Program-made: the position numbers and the translations under genes
Notes under the pieces: model-generated
What the model saw: only the letters and a program-made list of their open reading frames with translations
Told to the model about the DNA's origin: nothing
The model's database searches: none
Assembly: GCA_033807775.1 (NCBI GenBank)
Contig: CM066321.1
Coordinates: 247,430,422 to 247,494,421 of the forward strand
Length of the DNA: 64,000 nt
Source: Saussurea involucrata
Taxonomy: Eukaryota; Streptophyta; Magnoliopsida; Asterales; Asteraceae
Direction of reading: 5' to 3'
Shown: in pieces, positions 10,840-19,517 of the stretch
Layout of the letters: each line of letters opens with the position of its first letter
How positions within the stretch are numbered: position 1 is the first letter of the stretch

Positions 10840-10889
10840 TCGGCGCCAGTCACTCGGCGCCTGTCCATCGGCGCCAATCCATCGGCGCC
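10840..10889. repeat. Four TCGGCGCC palindromes at 14-bp spacing
   Basis: TCGGCGCC occurs at 10840, 10854, 10868 and 10882, an exact 14-bp period with variable six-base spacers. Each holds the GC-rich palindrome GGCGCC in otherwise AT-rich DNA. A binding-site or CpG-methylation role within the LTR is inference. Confidence 0.88.
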
Positions 10890-11250
10890 GAGCTCTGTTC
10901 GATTTCCTCAATTACACACCGTTTTGGCCGTAACTTCTTCGTTATAACTCCGTTTTCGCTCCGGAAAGGACCGTTGGACTCGTAATCGAATTACCCATCT
11001 ATCAAAACCATAAAACCTAGGATTTAACCCAACATTCTATTTTTCCATATTTTCTTAAAGATCGGCTCCACACCGATTTGACATTTTACTTATCCGAAAA
11101 TTACGGGTGTTACACTTTCCATTCATCGGAGAAGATGGAGATGAAGATTTCAGCCATGTTATCATCGAAAACCTTGATGACAAAGACGAATACGACGGTA
11201 CTGACCCCGGTTCGCCACAGTCAATCGACAGTACACACAGGGATTTCTAG

Positions 11251-11807
11251 AATTTACCAGAGTACCCTTTCTAGAAGACCTCGTCATCAATGACGTTACA
11301 GAAACCGCCAAAAAGTCTGACGACTACAAAGCAATAATTCAAAAGCAGAAAGATGGCCGACAATGCCTTCTCCACTAAAGACTTTTTTACAAATATTCGT
11401 TTACCGTCTTTACTTTTCTGATTCTTTTTCAGTGGGTGTAATAATTCCGTAGGGCATAAATTAGGTACGTGTCATTGCTAGCTTAGCTTTTTTTGCCTAT
11501 ATATTGTAGTTTCCACTTCATTTGTATACACACCGAAATATATAGAAAACGAGAGCTTTTCTCACCATATGGCTGGCTAAACCCTTCTCTCCCTATCCTC
11601 TTATGTATTCTCTAGTTCCTTAATTCTCCTTTCAGTTCTTCATAATATATCCCATAGTAAAAAAAAAAGGACCACCGCTGCATATACCACTCTGGTGCTT
11701 CCGCTCGTCACCTCCAATCTCTACTCTGGTTCTTCTACGTCCACTGTAAGTACGTTTTTCTAGTATTCTCTTTATTTATTGGTTTAACGAAAACCCAAAA
11801 AATCCGC
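11251..11807 (+). promoter_or_regulatory. Caulimovirid intergenic promoter and leader region
   Basis: This region follows the transactivator stop and has no long ORF, as expected of the large intergenic region that drives pregenomic RNA. Two TGACG (as-1/TGA-factor-type) motifs lie at 11291 and 11318. A TATA-like CTATATATTG is at 11498-11507, followed by a pyrimidine/A-rich start region. A tiny ORF begins at ATG 11569 (three codons), reminiscent of leader uORFs. The join to TAV copy 2 at ~11807 is abrupt. Whether the promoter is active in the genome is unknown. Confidence 0.55.
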
Positions 11808-12480
11808 CAGTGTTTGCTTGATAACATTTGGCATATCCAGACCATGCCGCAAGCAACTTTATTCAAGGTACAAGTTTTGAATGCTCTGAGTGTTTACTTC
11901 TCAGAACAAAGTCAGATTGTCCCCGAAAAACCACCTAAGAAATTTTCTCACTACATCATTTTCAGGGGAACAAAAACGGGAATTTTTAACAAATGGGAAA
12001 CGGTTGTACAACATATAAATTGTCTTAAACCTCTTTACAAAGGATACCACAGCTTTTCCGAAGCCATGAAAATCGCAAGAGAAAGTTTTGGTGTTAATGA
12101 CTTCTTCATTGAACCTGAAGAAGTAAAAACATTTGCAGAAATGGCAAAAACAAATCCCGAGCAATTTAAAAAAGCTCAGGAAAGTGTTATTGCACAATTA
12201 CAGGAACAACTCCTAAGATCTGGAAAAAATACACATAGTACACAAACCCAGATTGAAAACAGTTTTCTTAAACAGAAAAATGAGTTTCTCGAAACAAAAA
12301 ATATACAGCTCATCCAAAAACTCGAGAAAAAGGGATCAAACACAGCGGTACACAGAAATTTTGACAGTTTCAAAGCAAGAATTTTGGACATGCCACTAAG
12401 ACAAACGATGCAACCACTCTTCGAAAACTTCCCTGAATTCGAACAAATGGTTTCAGACAAAGTATGCACAGAATTCCCTC
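11808..12480 (+). pseudogene. Transactivator (TAV) partial copy 2
   Basis: This is a near-identical duplicate of ~8065-8737, covering the viroplasmin domain and the following coiled-coil region. It is open where copy 1 is frameshifted (the A-rich stretch at ~12290). Few substitutions separate the copies (for example MAR/IAR after SFSEAMK). It has neither the natural start nor the C-terminal part and switches at 12480 to unrelated viral sequence. The ATG at 11814 is internal. Confidence 0.82.
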
Positions 12481-12640
12481 AGTTTATTAATACAACTTAT
12501 TGAAAAAGTCAATAAAGTCATAAACATTTTGGAAGATAAAAAAGAAACAAATACAACAACAGCCAGTGATATAGATAAAATCACAGAGGCAATTAACAAA
12601 TTAAATATCGAAGATATTAAAATTAACAAAAAACCTAAAC
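12481..12640 (+). pseudogene. Short coiled-coil viral fragment, possibly virion-associated protein
   Basis: In a frame different from the preceding fragment, about 50 codons are open. They encode a Lys/Ile/Asn-rich heptad-like segment (QLIEKVNKVINILEDKK, then TASDIDKITEAINKLN). It has no counterpart elsewhere in the window. A small coiled-coil virion-associated protein is known in several caulimovirid genera, so that is a candidate; the length and lack of motifs keep this tentative. Confidence 0.35.
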
Positions 12641-12642
12641 CT

Positions 12643-12957
12643 CATTGTGATCTTTTTTCAATACTTGGATAATATCCGCAATTAAAGCACTTTATGTAAT
12701 TGTTTCCTCTTTTGCTTATCCAATTATGTTCACAATCTTGTTCTGTATTAACATATGTATATGTTATTTTTGTTAATGAGTCATCTTCTTTATCACTATA
12801 TATGCTGTATATTGACTCATTATCAGAATTATCGGATTTTAATGATTCTATATCATATTCTCCTATTTGTTCTATAAGGTTACTTTTTTCTATATTTTTA
12901 TTTTTATTCGGACATTTGTTAGCTAAATGTTTTTCATCTCCGCAGATAAAACATTTA
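12643..12957 (-). pseudogene. Inverted fragment of the capsid zinc-finger region
   Basis: This is the reverse complement of 6378-6696 and covers the CCHC knuckle and the first part of the second cysteine cluster. It is open through the two positions that are stops in the direct copy, so it preserves the earlier state. The inverted orientation next to direct fragments shows complex rearrangement. Confidence 0.85.
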
Positions 12958-13215
12958 CAGTATGGATATGTTTTCTTATTTAGAAACCACATTAGGCCCA
13001 ATATCTCTGGGAATTTGGCAAAGTAAAAAGGCCCAAGATCCAGATGGAATCAATAGGCTAAAAGCCCTAGGAGACAACCCATATAATTTTACATCACAGA
13101 TAAGGACTCTTATTTTAGGAGTCGACCCAGCAAAAAACAATAGCCACATACAAGATACAGCAATAAGGAATTTAGAACAATTGAGTATCGCCGATATGAA
13201 ATACATAAATGAATT
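12958..13215 (+). pseudogene. Direct fragment of the capsid core
   Basis: This repeats 5733-5990 with almost no difference (DMFSYLETTLG through MKYINEF) and stops at GAATTC, where sequence flips to an inverted transactivator fragment. The block is too short to be functional. Confidence 0.85.
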
Positions 13216-13598
13216 CTTCCAAATGATATTGTTGACTCTGTCTGTGCAGGATGTGTATCTTTTGATCTACTTGACTGTGCATATCCTCTGGTTGAGGTTT
13301 TTGCAGGAGTAGATGGTATAATTATACCCGTATTTTGTATAATCTTTGAGGGACCAGACTGTGTTATGTTATCAAAATTTTGATAACTTTGTGGTATCTG
13401 TGTGGGATTGTAAAGGCTTTCGGTTTGTAAGATCTGTGCGCTCATGGCTGCATGTAACATTTTGTTAGTATCTAGAAACTGTGTTTCTGCTGTTTGTGTG
13501 CTAATCTTTTCTTCATCTGAAGAGATACTCATCGAGGATGAATATCTGACCGGCTGTATAACCTTTCGTTTGCCTTTATCTTTTTTCTCCATCTGCAA
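13216..13598 (-). pseudogene. Inverted N-terminal fragment of the transactivator
   Basis: On the minus strand an ORF starts at 13598 (MEKKDKGKRKV after an upstream Met-Gln) and runs into sequence matching ~7854-7988 of copy 1 before breaking at ~13216. It is a basic, Ser/Thr/Gln-rich N-terminus that copy 1 has lost. It shows that the gene's natural start once existed in this integrant or its source. Confidence 0.75.
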
Positions 13599-13620
13599 TA
13601 AATAATTTGTTAAGATTTCT

Positions 13621-13622
<2 letters not shown>

Positions 13623-13655
<33 letters not shown>
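13623..13655. repeat. (TA)n tract left of FB1
   Basis: A pure AT dinucleotide run separates the viral integrant from FB1. Several inverted-repeat elements here lie against such tracts. Confidence 0.9.
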
Positions 13656-13658
<3 letters not shown>

Positions 13659-15130
13659 GAAAGTTCATCTAAAAACTCAAATTCAGTTGTAAACGTGAGG
13701 ACAAATCTCGTCCATTGATCACAGCCATATTTAAGCCATTCCTAAAATTCAGCTTTAGGGGTATTTTCGTCAAGATTAGAATCAGCGTCTCCTTTGTTGA
13801 CTTTTTATTTCTTTTTTAATTAAAAATTTTTACCCCCTTAAATTTTAAAATAAATTATCTCAAAAATTACTAACATTTTAATCAAACAAATTACATCAAA
13901 AAAACGAGAATTTCATGCTCTTCGATATGACATCCATCATGATATAGTTTTTTTTTTCGTTTTAACCGTTTTTACGTGAAATCGTGTATATGTGTTATAT
14001 TCAGAGTGAATAATACAACATTCGGGATGAATAATATCTACATTTATTCGGACTGAGTATATAGAATTATTCAGACTGAATATATGGAATTATTCAGACT
14101 GAATAAAGGTAGATATTAAAAAAGAATAAAACTTATTCATGTCTTGATATAGTTTTTTTTTTTCGTTTTAACCGTTTTTACGTGAAATCGTGTACATGTG
14201 TTATATTCAGAATGAATAATATAACATTCTGGATGAATAATATCTACATTTATTCAGACTGAATATATAGAATTATTCAGACTGAATAAAGGTAGATATG
14301 AAAAAAGAACAAAATTTAAACATTTATTCGTTTTGAATATCTACCTTTATTCAGTCTGAATATATAGAATTATTCAGACTGAATAAAGGTAGATATGAAA
14401 AAAGAACAAAACTTAAACATTTATTCGTTTTAAATATCTATCTTTATTCAGTCTGAATATATAGAATTATTCAGACTGAATAAAGGTAGATATTCAAACG
14501 AATATAATTATTCAGACTGAATAAAGGTAAATTATTCAGACTGAATAAAGGTAAATTATTCAGACTGAATAATTCCATATATTCAGTCTGAATAATTCTA
14601 TATACTCAGTCCGAATAAATGTAGATATTATTCATCCCGAATGTTGTATTATTCACTCTGAATATAACACATATACACGATTTCACGTAAAAACGGTTAA
14701 AACGAAAAAAAACTATATCATGATAGATGTCATATCGAAGAGCACGAAATTCTCGTTTTTTTGAAGTAATTTGTTTGATTAAAATGTTAGTAATTTTTTA
14801 GATAATTTATTTTAAATTTTAAGGGGTAAAAGTTTTTTAATTAAAAAAGAAAATAAAAAGTCAACAAAGGAGGCGCTGATTCTAATCTGGCGAAAATAAT
14901 TACCTTTATTCAGTCTGAATAATTACCTTTTATTCAGACTGAGTAATTTTTTTTCCAATTTTACCCCTGCGCGCTAAATATTCATTAAGCCACGGACAGA
15001 GTTTTCAACTTATTTACAAAATTGTCACCGCGTTTTTTTGCCACTGATCTCTTCACCAGATTATTAATCAACGGCTGTGATTTGTCCGCACATTTACAAT
15101 TGAATTTGAGTTTTTATTTGAACTCACCCC
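13656..15130. mobile_element. FB1: large foldback element (1,475 bp)
   Basis: The left end starts GAGGAAAGTTCATCTAAAAACTC and the right end, read on the other strand, starts GGGGTGAGTTCAAATAAAAACTC. The arms pair over several hundred bases. For example, the segment at ~13915-14060 (ATATGACATCCATCATGATA, then the CGTGAAATCGTGTATATG block) is mirrored at ~14610-14740. The centre is an array of ATTCAGACTGAAT palindromes. No ORF is present. It is flanked by (TA)n on both sides, so a TA-rich target duplication cannot be distinguished. It is probably a MITE/foldback derivative of a DNA transposon; the superfamily is unproven. Confidence 0.75.
14044..14625. repeat. ATTCAGACTGAAT palindrome array in FB1
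   Basis: Many copies of ATTCAGACTGAAT or its complement ATTCAGTCTGAAT, often within TTATTCAGACTGAATAA, occur in this stretch. Each is nearly self-complementary. The array makes nested hairpins possible at several scales. Confidence 0.85.
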
Positions 15131-15148
15131 TATATATATATATATATA
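15131..15148. repeat. (TA)9 tract between FB1 and FB2
   Basis: Exactly nine TA units lie between the CCCC end of FB1 and the GGGG start of FB2. An identical (TA)9 separates FB4 and FB5. Confidence 0.92.
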
Positions 15149-15267
15149 GGGGCTCCTTCTTTTGTTAACCAGTGCATATATGCACATCAGGCAATTGTAA
15201 TATGTGCATATATGCAATGCCCGATGTGCATATATGCACATCATGAAAAAGTTAACAAAAGAAGGAG

Positions 15268-15271
<4 letters not shown>
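15149..15271. mobile_element. FB2: 123-bp MITE-like element
   Basis: The terminal inverted repeats GGGGCTCCTTCTTTTGTTAA plus C and GTTAACAAAAGAAGGAGACC plus C match at 20 of 21 positions. The interior holds three TGCATATATGCA palindromes. It is flanked by (TA)n on both sides. It has no coding capacity. Confidence 0.82.
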
Positions 15272-15306
<35 letters not shown>

Positions 15307-16227
15307 GTTCGTTTGAAGATTTATGGATTTCCGTAAATATTTTGATGAATCTTTGTGAATTAAATTCTTAATCTTCATGTGTATTTTTTGGAAGTGGTAA
15401 TACTTCAGTTTTGGTTTTCAAAACTAATATACAATCTTTATATTTATCCCTTCGGCTTTGTGCGTAGCATCGGGGTCATACTTTAGGACTCCGTCTTGTC
15501 CAAATATGTTAACCGATTATAAGACCATTCATATCGCCCAAACTTTTTTTAAAGTGTCGTATGAGTTTTGCAATAATATTTCATTTCAATCAAATTATAT
15601 ACATCATTCTAAAGTAGTCTTCACTGTCACATCATCAACTACTTTATAATTTATATTTAACATATTTTAATAATTTATATTATCACAAAAAATACTAAAT
15701 ATGATTTATTTAATTATTTGTAATATAAATAATTAGTTAATTATAATATAAATGGATATAATAAGTTATAATATAAATAAGAATTTTAATTACAAAATAC
15801 AGAACATAATTAAAATTATATTTTTTTACTATATTTTGTGTAAATATAATTCAGTTAATAAATGGAATTAAATTTAATAAAAATATATCAATAACTAATG
15901 TTTAACCAAACTAATAAATGAATAAAAATATTAACTCTTTATTTACTTGGCAATTGGCATTGCATATGGTCTTGCTATGCTAATTTAGAAAGTGTAAGAA
16001 TCTTGCAATCAAGGTGATTTGCAATTAGATTGATGTGGGTGCTCTAAAGAGGATGCAGAAGAAAGGACCGATCATCAAGTTAAGAAGTGTTGAACGTGAT
16101 AGGAGATGAATCTATATTTTTTTCCAATCATAACATAAAATAGTTACCGTAATCAATGGCAGAACACAGTGAAGGCCAAAGGGGGCCATGGCAATAAATA
16201 CCTTATATTAGAAAAACAAACTGTATA
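15272..16227. other. AT-rich stretch without a recognisable gene
   Basis: A (TA)n tract (15272-15303) is followed by very AT-rich sequence with runs such as TTAATTATTTGTAATATAAA near 15705. Short ORFs here are not coding-like. Nothing else is recognised. Confidence 0.6.
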
Positions 16228-16305
16228 TGTATGTTGGCTGAGTTGGTTAACACCCTTTGGGTACATGCAAATGATCCTGTGTTCAAGTCCTTGCTGTAAG
16301 CATTT
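16228..16305 (+). mobile_element. SINE-like tRNA-derived sequence (head only)
   Basis: A degenerate RNA polymerase III A box (TGGCTGAGTTGG, 16235-16246) and B box (GTTCAAGTCC, 16281-16290) lie 46 bp apart, slightly more than in a tRNA gene. They are followed by a T-rich stretch. The arrangement matches the tRNA-related head of plant SINEs. It does not fold into a proper tRNA as far as can be judged by eye, so a tRNA gene is unlikely. Confidence 0.5.
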
Positions 16306-17395
16306 TTATTTTTTTTGTTTTTCTATTACCAAATATTATTATTTTTCTTTCATTACTTCTAAAAAAATCCATGTTCAACACATATTTGTTGCATATAACT
16401 TTTATAAAACGTATAAAAATTTATAAGTTGATTTGAGTTTTATATAAATAATGTAAAATATCTGGATTTTAGTAGTATATTGGTCAATCTTTTTCTCTAT
16501 CTCTAAGTTTTTATCAAATTTATTAATAGAATTTCTATTAATGGTGTTACAGTCTATAATGTCCGTGTTCCGCCACTCAAAATGTTTGTATCTTCTCGTT
16601 CTTCCGACAATTAATTAATGACTTGTGGTGGCACACGTCAAATCATAACGGTGTCATCATTATGAGTCGTGATTTTCTCTACTACGTTAAGATAGTCGAA
16701 TGGTGGCACATAGACATGGGACCCACTAAAGATATACATACCTAAATCAGTCATGTGATCTTTCAAATAAGTCTGAAACTCTATAGAATTTGAATAGTAA
16801 TTAAATCTAAAATTTAAAAGCAAAGCCAAAAATGATCGACTTGAAATGAAAGAATGCTAGTGGATGAAAGTGTATTGACCCATCAATGTCAAGAGACTCA
16901 AAAGGACAACTAGACACATGACTTTGTTTGTCGACCTAGGTTTGCCTTTTTCTTGCATGCGGGCTAGTTTCATAAGACCAATAAATATGAGGTTGGATTT
17001 TGTAAAAATGAAAAACTAGAAGGGTTAAAGAGAAGTAATTGACAGCAAAAGAACCATGATTCAAGGAGGGGTATTTGTTTACATTTTTAAATTTGGTTTT
17101 CTGAAATTAAATAATTTGACTAAGGGGTTGATTACCAAACGTTTATCGGGTAAATAATTTTCGACTTGAGTGGTCTTTACTTTGTCATTCTTGATCATTA
17201 AACGGATTAGGGGTGTACAAAAAACCGTCAACCCACAAAACCCACCAACCCAAACTGCTAACAACCCAATTACACCCAACCCGCCAACCCGCTAAACCGT
17301 CAACCCGCTTATTAAGAGGGTTGAAATTGGGTTAGCATAACTCAACCCAACCCAAACCGTTAACCCGCCGCTAATATATATTATTTCGATAAAAT

Positions 17396-17432
<37 letters not shown>
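16306..17432. other. Intergenic AT-rich sequence with an ACCC-rich patch and (TA)n
   Basis: No gene is supported. At 17216-17372 the sequence is dense in CAACCC/AACCCG words after GGGGTGTACAAAAAACCG, a composition seen in some plant DNA transposon ends, but no partner end was identified. A (TA)n-rich tract occupies ~17396-17432. Confidence 0.45.
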
Positions 17433-17433
<1 letters not shown>

Positions 17434-17826
17434 GATATCTAGGGGTTAAATCATGTGAGAACCACAAATATGTTATAAACCGTGAGAACCGATATAAAAA
17501 ATATTTTTTTACATGAAATGTTTTCATCAAATGGTAGGATTTATTATATTTTACTTCAAATATATGTGTTTCATAATATGATAGTTTCACATGGATTTGT
17601 TTCACCGTGTGAATATTTTTTACGAGTATTTTTCATTTCACTAGGTGAAACAAAATTCGTTTTTCACATGTAAACTTATCATAAGGTGAACATGAACATA
17701 TGTGTAACAATATCTTAAATCATAGGTTTTGATGGAAAAAAATCATGTAAACAAAAAATTTTACATTGATTCTCACGGGTTTGTAACCTATTTGTGGTTC
17801 TCATTTGATTATCGTCCTAGATATCT
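17433..17826. mobile_element. FB3: inverted-repeat MITE (394 bp with flanks)
   Basis: The left end reads AGATATCTAGGGGTTAAATC and the right end, reverse-complemented, AGATATCTAGGACGATAATC. Both continue into TGAGAACCACAAATA(T/G)GTTA. The palindromic word TAGATATCTA stands at both borders and could be a ~10-bp target duplication, leaving an element that starts GGGG and ends CC. The interior is AT-rich with no ORF. Confidence 0.72.
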
Positions 17827-18121
17827 AAGGGTTTTTAGTTTTTAAGTTTCTTTTATATGAGTATTTATGTATTATGTTCCACGAACTATTATCATTTATA
17901 ATTCAAGTTATATAATAAAAATAATCATACACCTTACAAAATAATGCGTCGTAAGCCCGTAATGCATCGTAACGCGCCACAATGTGGATTGTGGCATAAC
18001 GCGTTACAAAGCAAGTCAAGCCTTAGAGTGGAGCCATAGGGGTTAACGTGGCAGCGAACCTACGCCTTGACGGCATAAGGCGCCATAACGAGGCAATAAC
18101 GAGTTATTTAGAACCATGATA

Positions 18122-18189
<68 letters not shown>
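17827..18189. other. AT-rich spacer with a long (TA)n tract
   Basis: No gene is seen. At 17945-18100 several GCGTNAC-type words (CATAACGCG, AACGCGCC) give a short GC-richer patch. A nearly pure (TA)n tract of about 60 bp (18129-18188) abuts FB4. ORFs across this tract are artefacts of the dinucleotide repeat. Confidence 0.6.
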
Positions 18190-18191
<2 letters not shown>

Positions 18192-18232
18192 GGAGGGATC
18201 TTTTGCGACCCTCCTTTATATTGCAAACTTTA

Positions 18233-18500
18233 GAGCATCTCCAACAGCTTCCCCATTTTGAAGAAAATGGGGAATATGGAGATTTTGGACCTAAAATGAG
18301 CTCCAACAGCTTTTCCAAACTCATCCCCATTTTGGAGAAAGTTGGAGATTCCCTAAAATTTTCTCCAAATATGGAGAATACCCAAAAACTAGAATTCTCT
18401 AAAATAGGGAATCTGTTGGAGATGGAAGCAATTTTTTTTGGGATTTTGACTTTTGCTTCCTCATTTTAGAAAAAATTTAGAAAAGCTGTTGGAGATGCTC
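18233..18500. mobile_element. Tourist/PIF-Harbinger-like MITE (268 bp)
   Basis: The ends GAGCATCTCCAACAGCTT and its complement (AAGCTGTTGGAGATGCTC, 18483-18500) are perfect inverted repeats. They are flanked by TTA at 18230-18232 and 18501-18503, the three-base target duplication of PIF/Harbinger elements. The interior is rich in CCCCATTTT/AAAATGGGG words. It inserted into FB4. Confidence 0.82.
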
Positions 18501-18886
18501 TTACAAACCAACTACAATCAATCATATTTTTCCATCTAATTTGTTTTTAATTTTAATTAGAAGGGTGTATTTGTCATTTTAGTTTGTATGAATATATTTA
18601 AGGTAATTATCAACTTTCTTATTTTTGGATATATAGATATCAATAAAGAGTTGTAATTTATTTTTAAAAATTTCAGATATATCCTAATTAACAACGATTT
18701 ATTTCTACGGAAAATATATTTTTAACCTTTTTTCTTTGAATTTTCAATATGAATTTAATTTATGGATATATTCTAGTTATGATTTTATTTTCTAATTATT
18801 TCTAAACGGTTTTAAGTTTTTTGTTTTTTCGATTATGGTTTATTTTCTACTTTTTTAATTATAATTTCACTATGATTTTAATAAAG

Positions 18887-19078
18887 TTTCATTATGTTTC
18901 ATGACGATTTCAATAAGGTTTCATCATGGTTCACTATGGTTGCAATAAAGTTTCATTATGTTTTATCATGATTTCAATAAGGTTTCAACATGGTTCACTA
19001 TAGTTGCAATAAGGTTTTATTATGTTTCATCATGATTTCAATAAGGTTTCAACATGGTTCATTATGGTTGCAATAAGG
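18887..19078 (+). repeat. 64-bp minisatellite, three units
   Basis: Three consecutive 64-bp units (18887, 18951, 19015) share TTTCATTATGTTTCATCATG, ATTTCAATAAGGTTTCA and GGTTGCAATAAGG segments with a few substitutions. Diverged partial copies flank them. It is non-coding. Confidence 0.82.
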
Positions 19079-19499
19079 TTTCACTTAGATGATAAAATAT
19101 GTTTTAACCTTTGTCTGGAGGTGAAGCTATTTCATTATGGTTACAATAAAGTTTTGTTATGTTTTACTATGTCAATGACGAGATAAAGTTTAATTATGTT
19201 TCACTATTGGTTTAATAATATATTGGTTGATTTATAAGATATTACAAAAGAATTTATAATATATTAAAAGAATTTGGTTTCCTTTTAAAAAAAATAATTC
19301 AGTTTCCTTATTTGAATTTTGAATTGTAATGTACAATTATGTCCTTCCGTCCTATTTTTGTTAATTTATTAAATTAAATTAATTAATTTATTAACATAAA
19401 TAACCCAAATGAATCTTGACCGATGATTGATGATATCAATGGTATCTACAAGGTATGCAAAGTTTGCATTATAAGAGTGGTTTGCAAAATAAAACCACC

Positions 19500-19517
19500 T
19501 ATATATATATATATATA
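19500..19517. repeat. (TA)9 tract between FB4 and FB5
   Basis: Nine TA units join the two elements, exactly as between FB1 and FB2. Confidence 0.9.

Larger units (their letters stand above)
9372..11114. mobile_element. Solo LTR, probably Ty3/gypsy (1,743 bp)
   Basis: The element begins TGTAACACCC and ends GGGTGTTACA, a perfect 10-bp terminal inverted repeat. It is flanked by the 5-bp duplication CTTTC at 9367-9371 and 11115-11119. It contains no ORF, primer site or second LTR. A lone LTR left by recombination between two LTRs is the simplest reading. The TGTAACACCC tip is common in plant chromovirus (Tekay/Del-like) LTRs. Leader-like CT-rich sequence reads better on the minus strand, so that orientation is likely but not proven. 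Confidence 0.82.
7857..11250 (+). pseudogene. Caulimovirid transactivator/viroplasmin (TAV), broken copy 1
   Basis: The sequence continues the TAV N-terminal part found inverted at 13216-13598. The Cauli_VI/RNase H1-N-like domain is visible as FSHYIIFRG, FNKWETVVQHI and YKGYHSFSEAM (~8205-8330). In related viruses this protein forms the inclusion-body matrix and allows reinitiation on polycistronic RNA. A frameshift near 8550 in an A-rich run separates the frames 8035-8619 and 8510-9376; copy 2 at 11808 lacks this lesion. The gene is then split by a solo LTR, and its last ~45 codons lie at 11115-11250, ending in TAG and rich in Asp/Glu. The start codon is missing from this copy. Confidence 0.8.
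5251..13598 (+). mobile_element. Endogenous caulimovirid, rearranged and decayed
   Basis: This is an integrated plant pararetrovirus. The left segment has capsid, protease and the start of RT in one frame (5251-7856). It is joined directly to a transactivator gene (to 11250), then a large intergenic promoter/leader region, then scrambled partial copies in both orientations up to 13598. Movement protein, RT catalytic core and RNase H are absent. Stop codons, a frameshift, a solo-LTR insertion and inversions make it non-functional. The genus is uncertain: the capsid cysteine motifs look badnavirus-like, but badnaviruses are not known to carry a viroplasmin/TAV gene. Confidence 0.85.
18190..19499. 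mobile_element. FB4: inverted-repeat element (1,310 bp) between (TA)n tracts
   Basis: The left tip GGGGAGGGATCTTTTGCGAC and the right tip (reverse complement GGTGGTTTTATTTTGCAAAC) align imperfectly through a shared TTATAxTGCAAACTTT block. Borders are (TA)n on both sides. The element contains a nested Tourist-like MITE (18233-18500) and a 64-bp minisatellite. No ORF is real. The imperfect termini make this the least certain of the five after allowing for age. Confidence 0.6.

Noticed and set aside
10840..10889. Evenly spaced TCGGCGCC considered as a CRISPR array
   Set aside because: Repeats of 8 bp with 6-bp gaps are far too short.
15458..15649. Small ORF of 63 codons
   Set aside because: No coding character; AT-rich DNA next to (TA)n.
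16228..16305. Functional tRNA gene
   Set aside because: The A and B boxes are degenerate and too far apart, and no complete cloverleaf could be seen.
17216..17372. ACCC-rich patch considered as interstitial telomere repeat
   Set aside because: The plant telomere unit CCCTAAA is not present in tandem; the words are irregular CAACCC.
18043..18469. ORFs rich in Ile-Tyr across 18120-18190
   Set aside because: They arise from translation of the (TA)n tract and the nested MITE.
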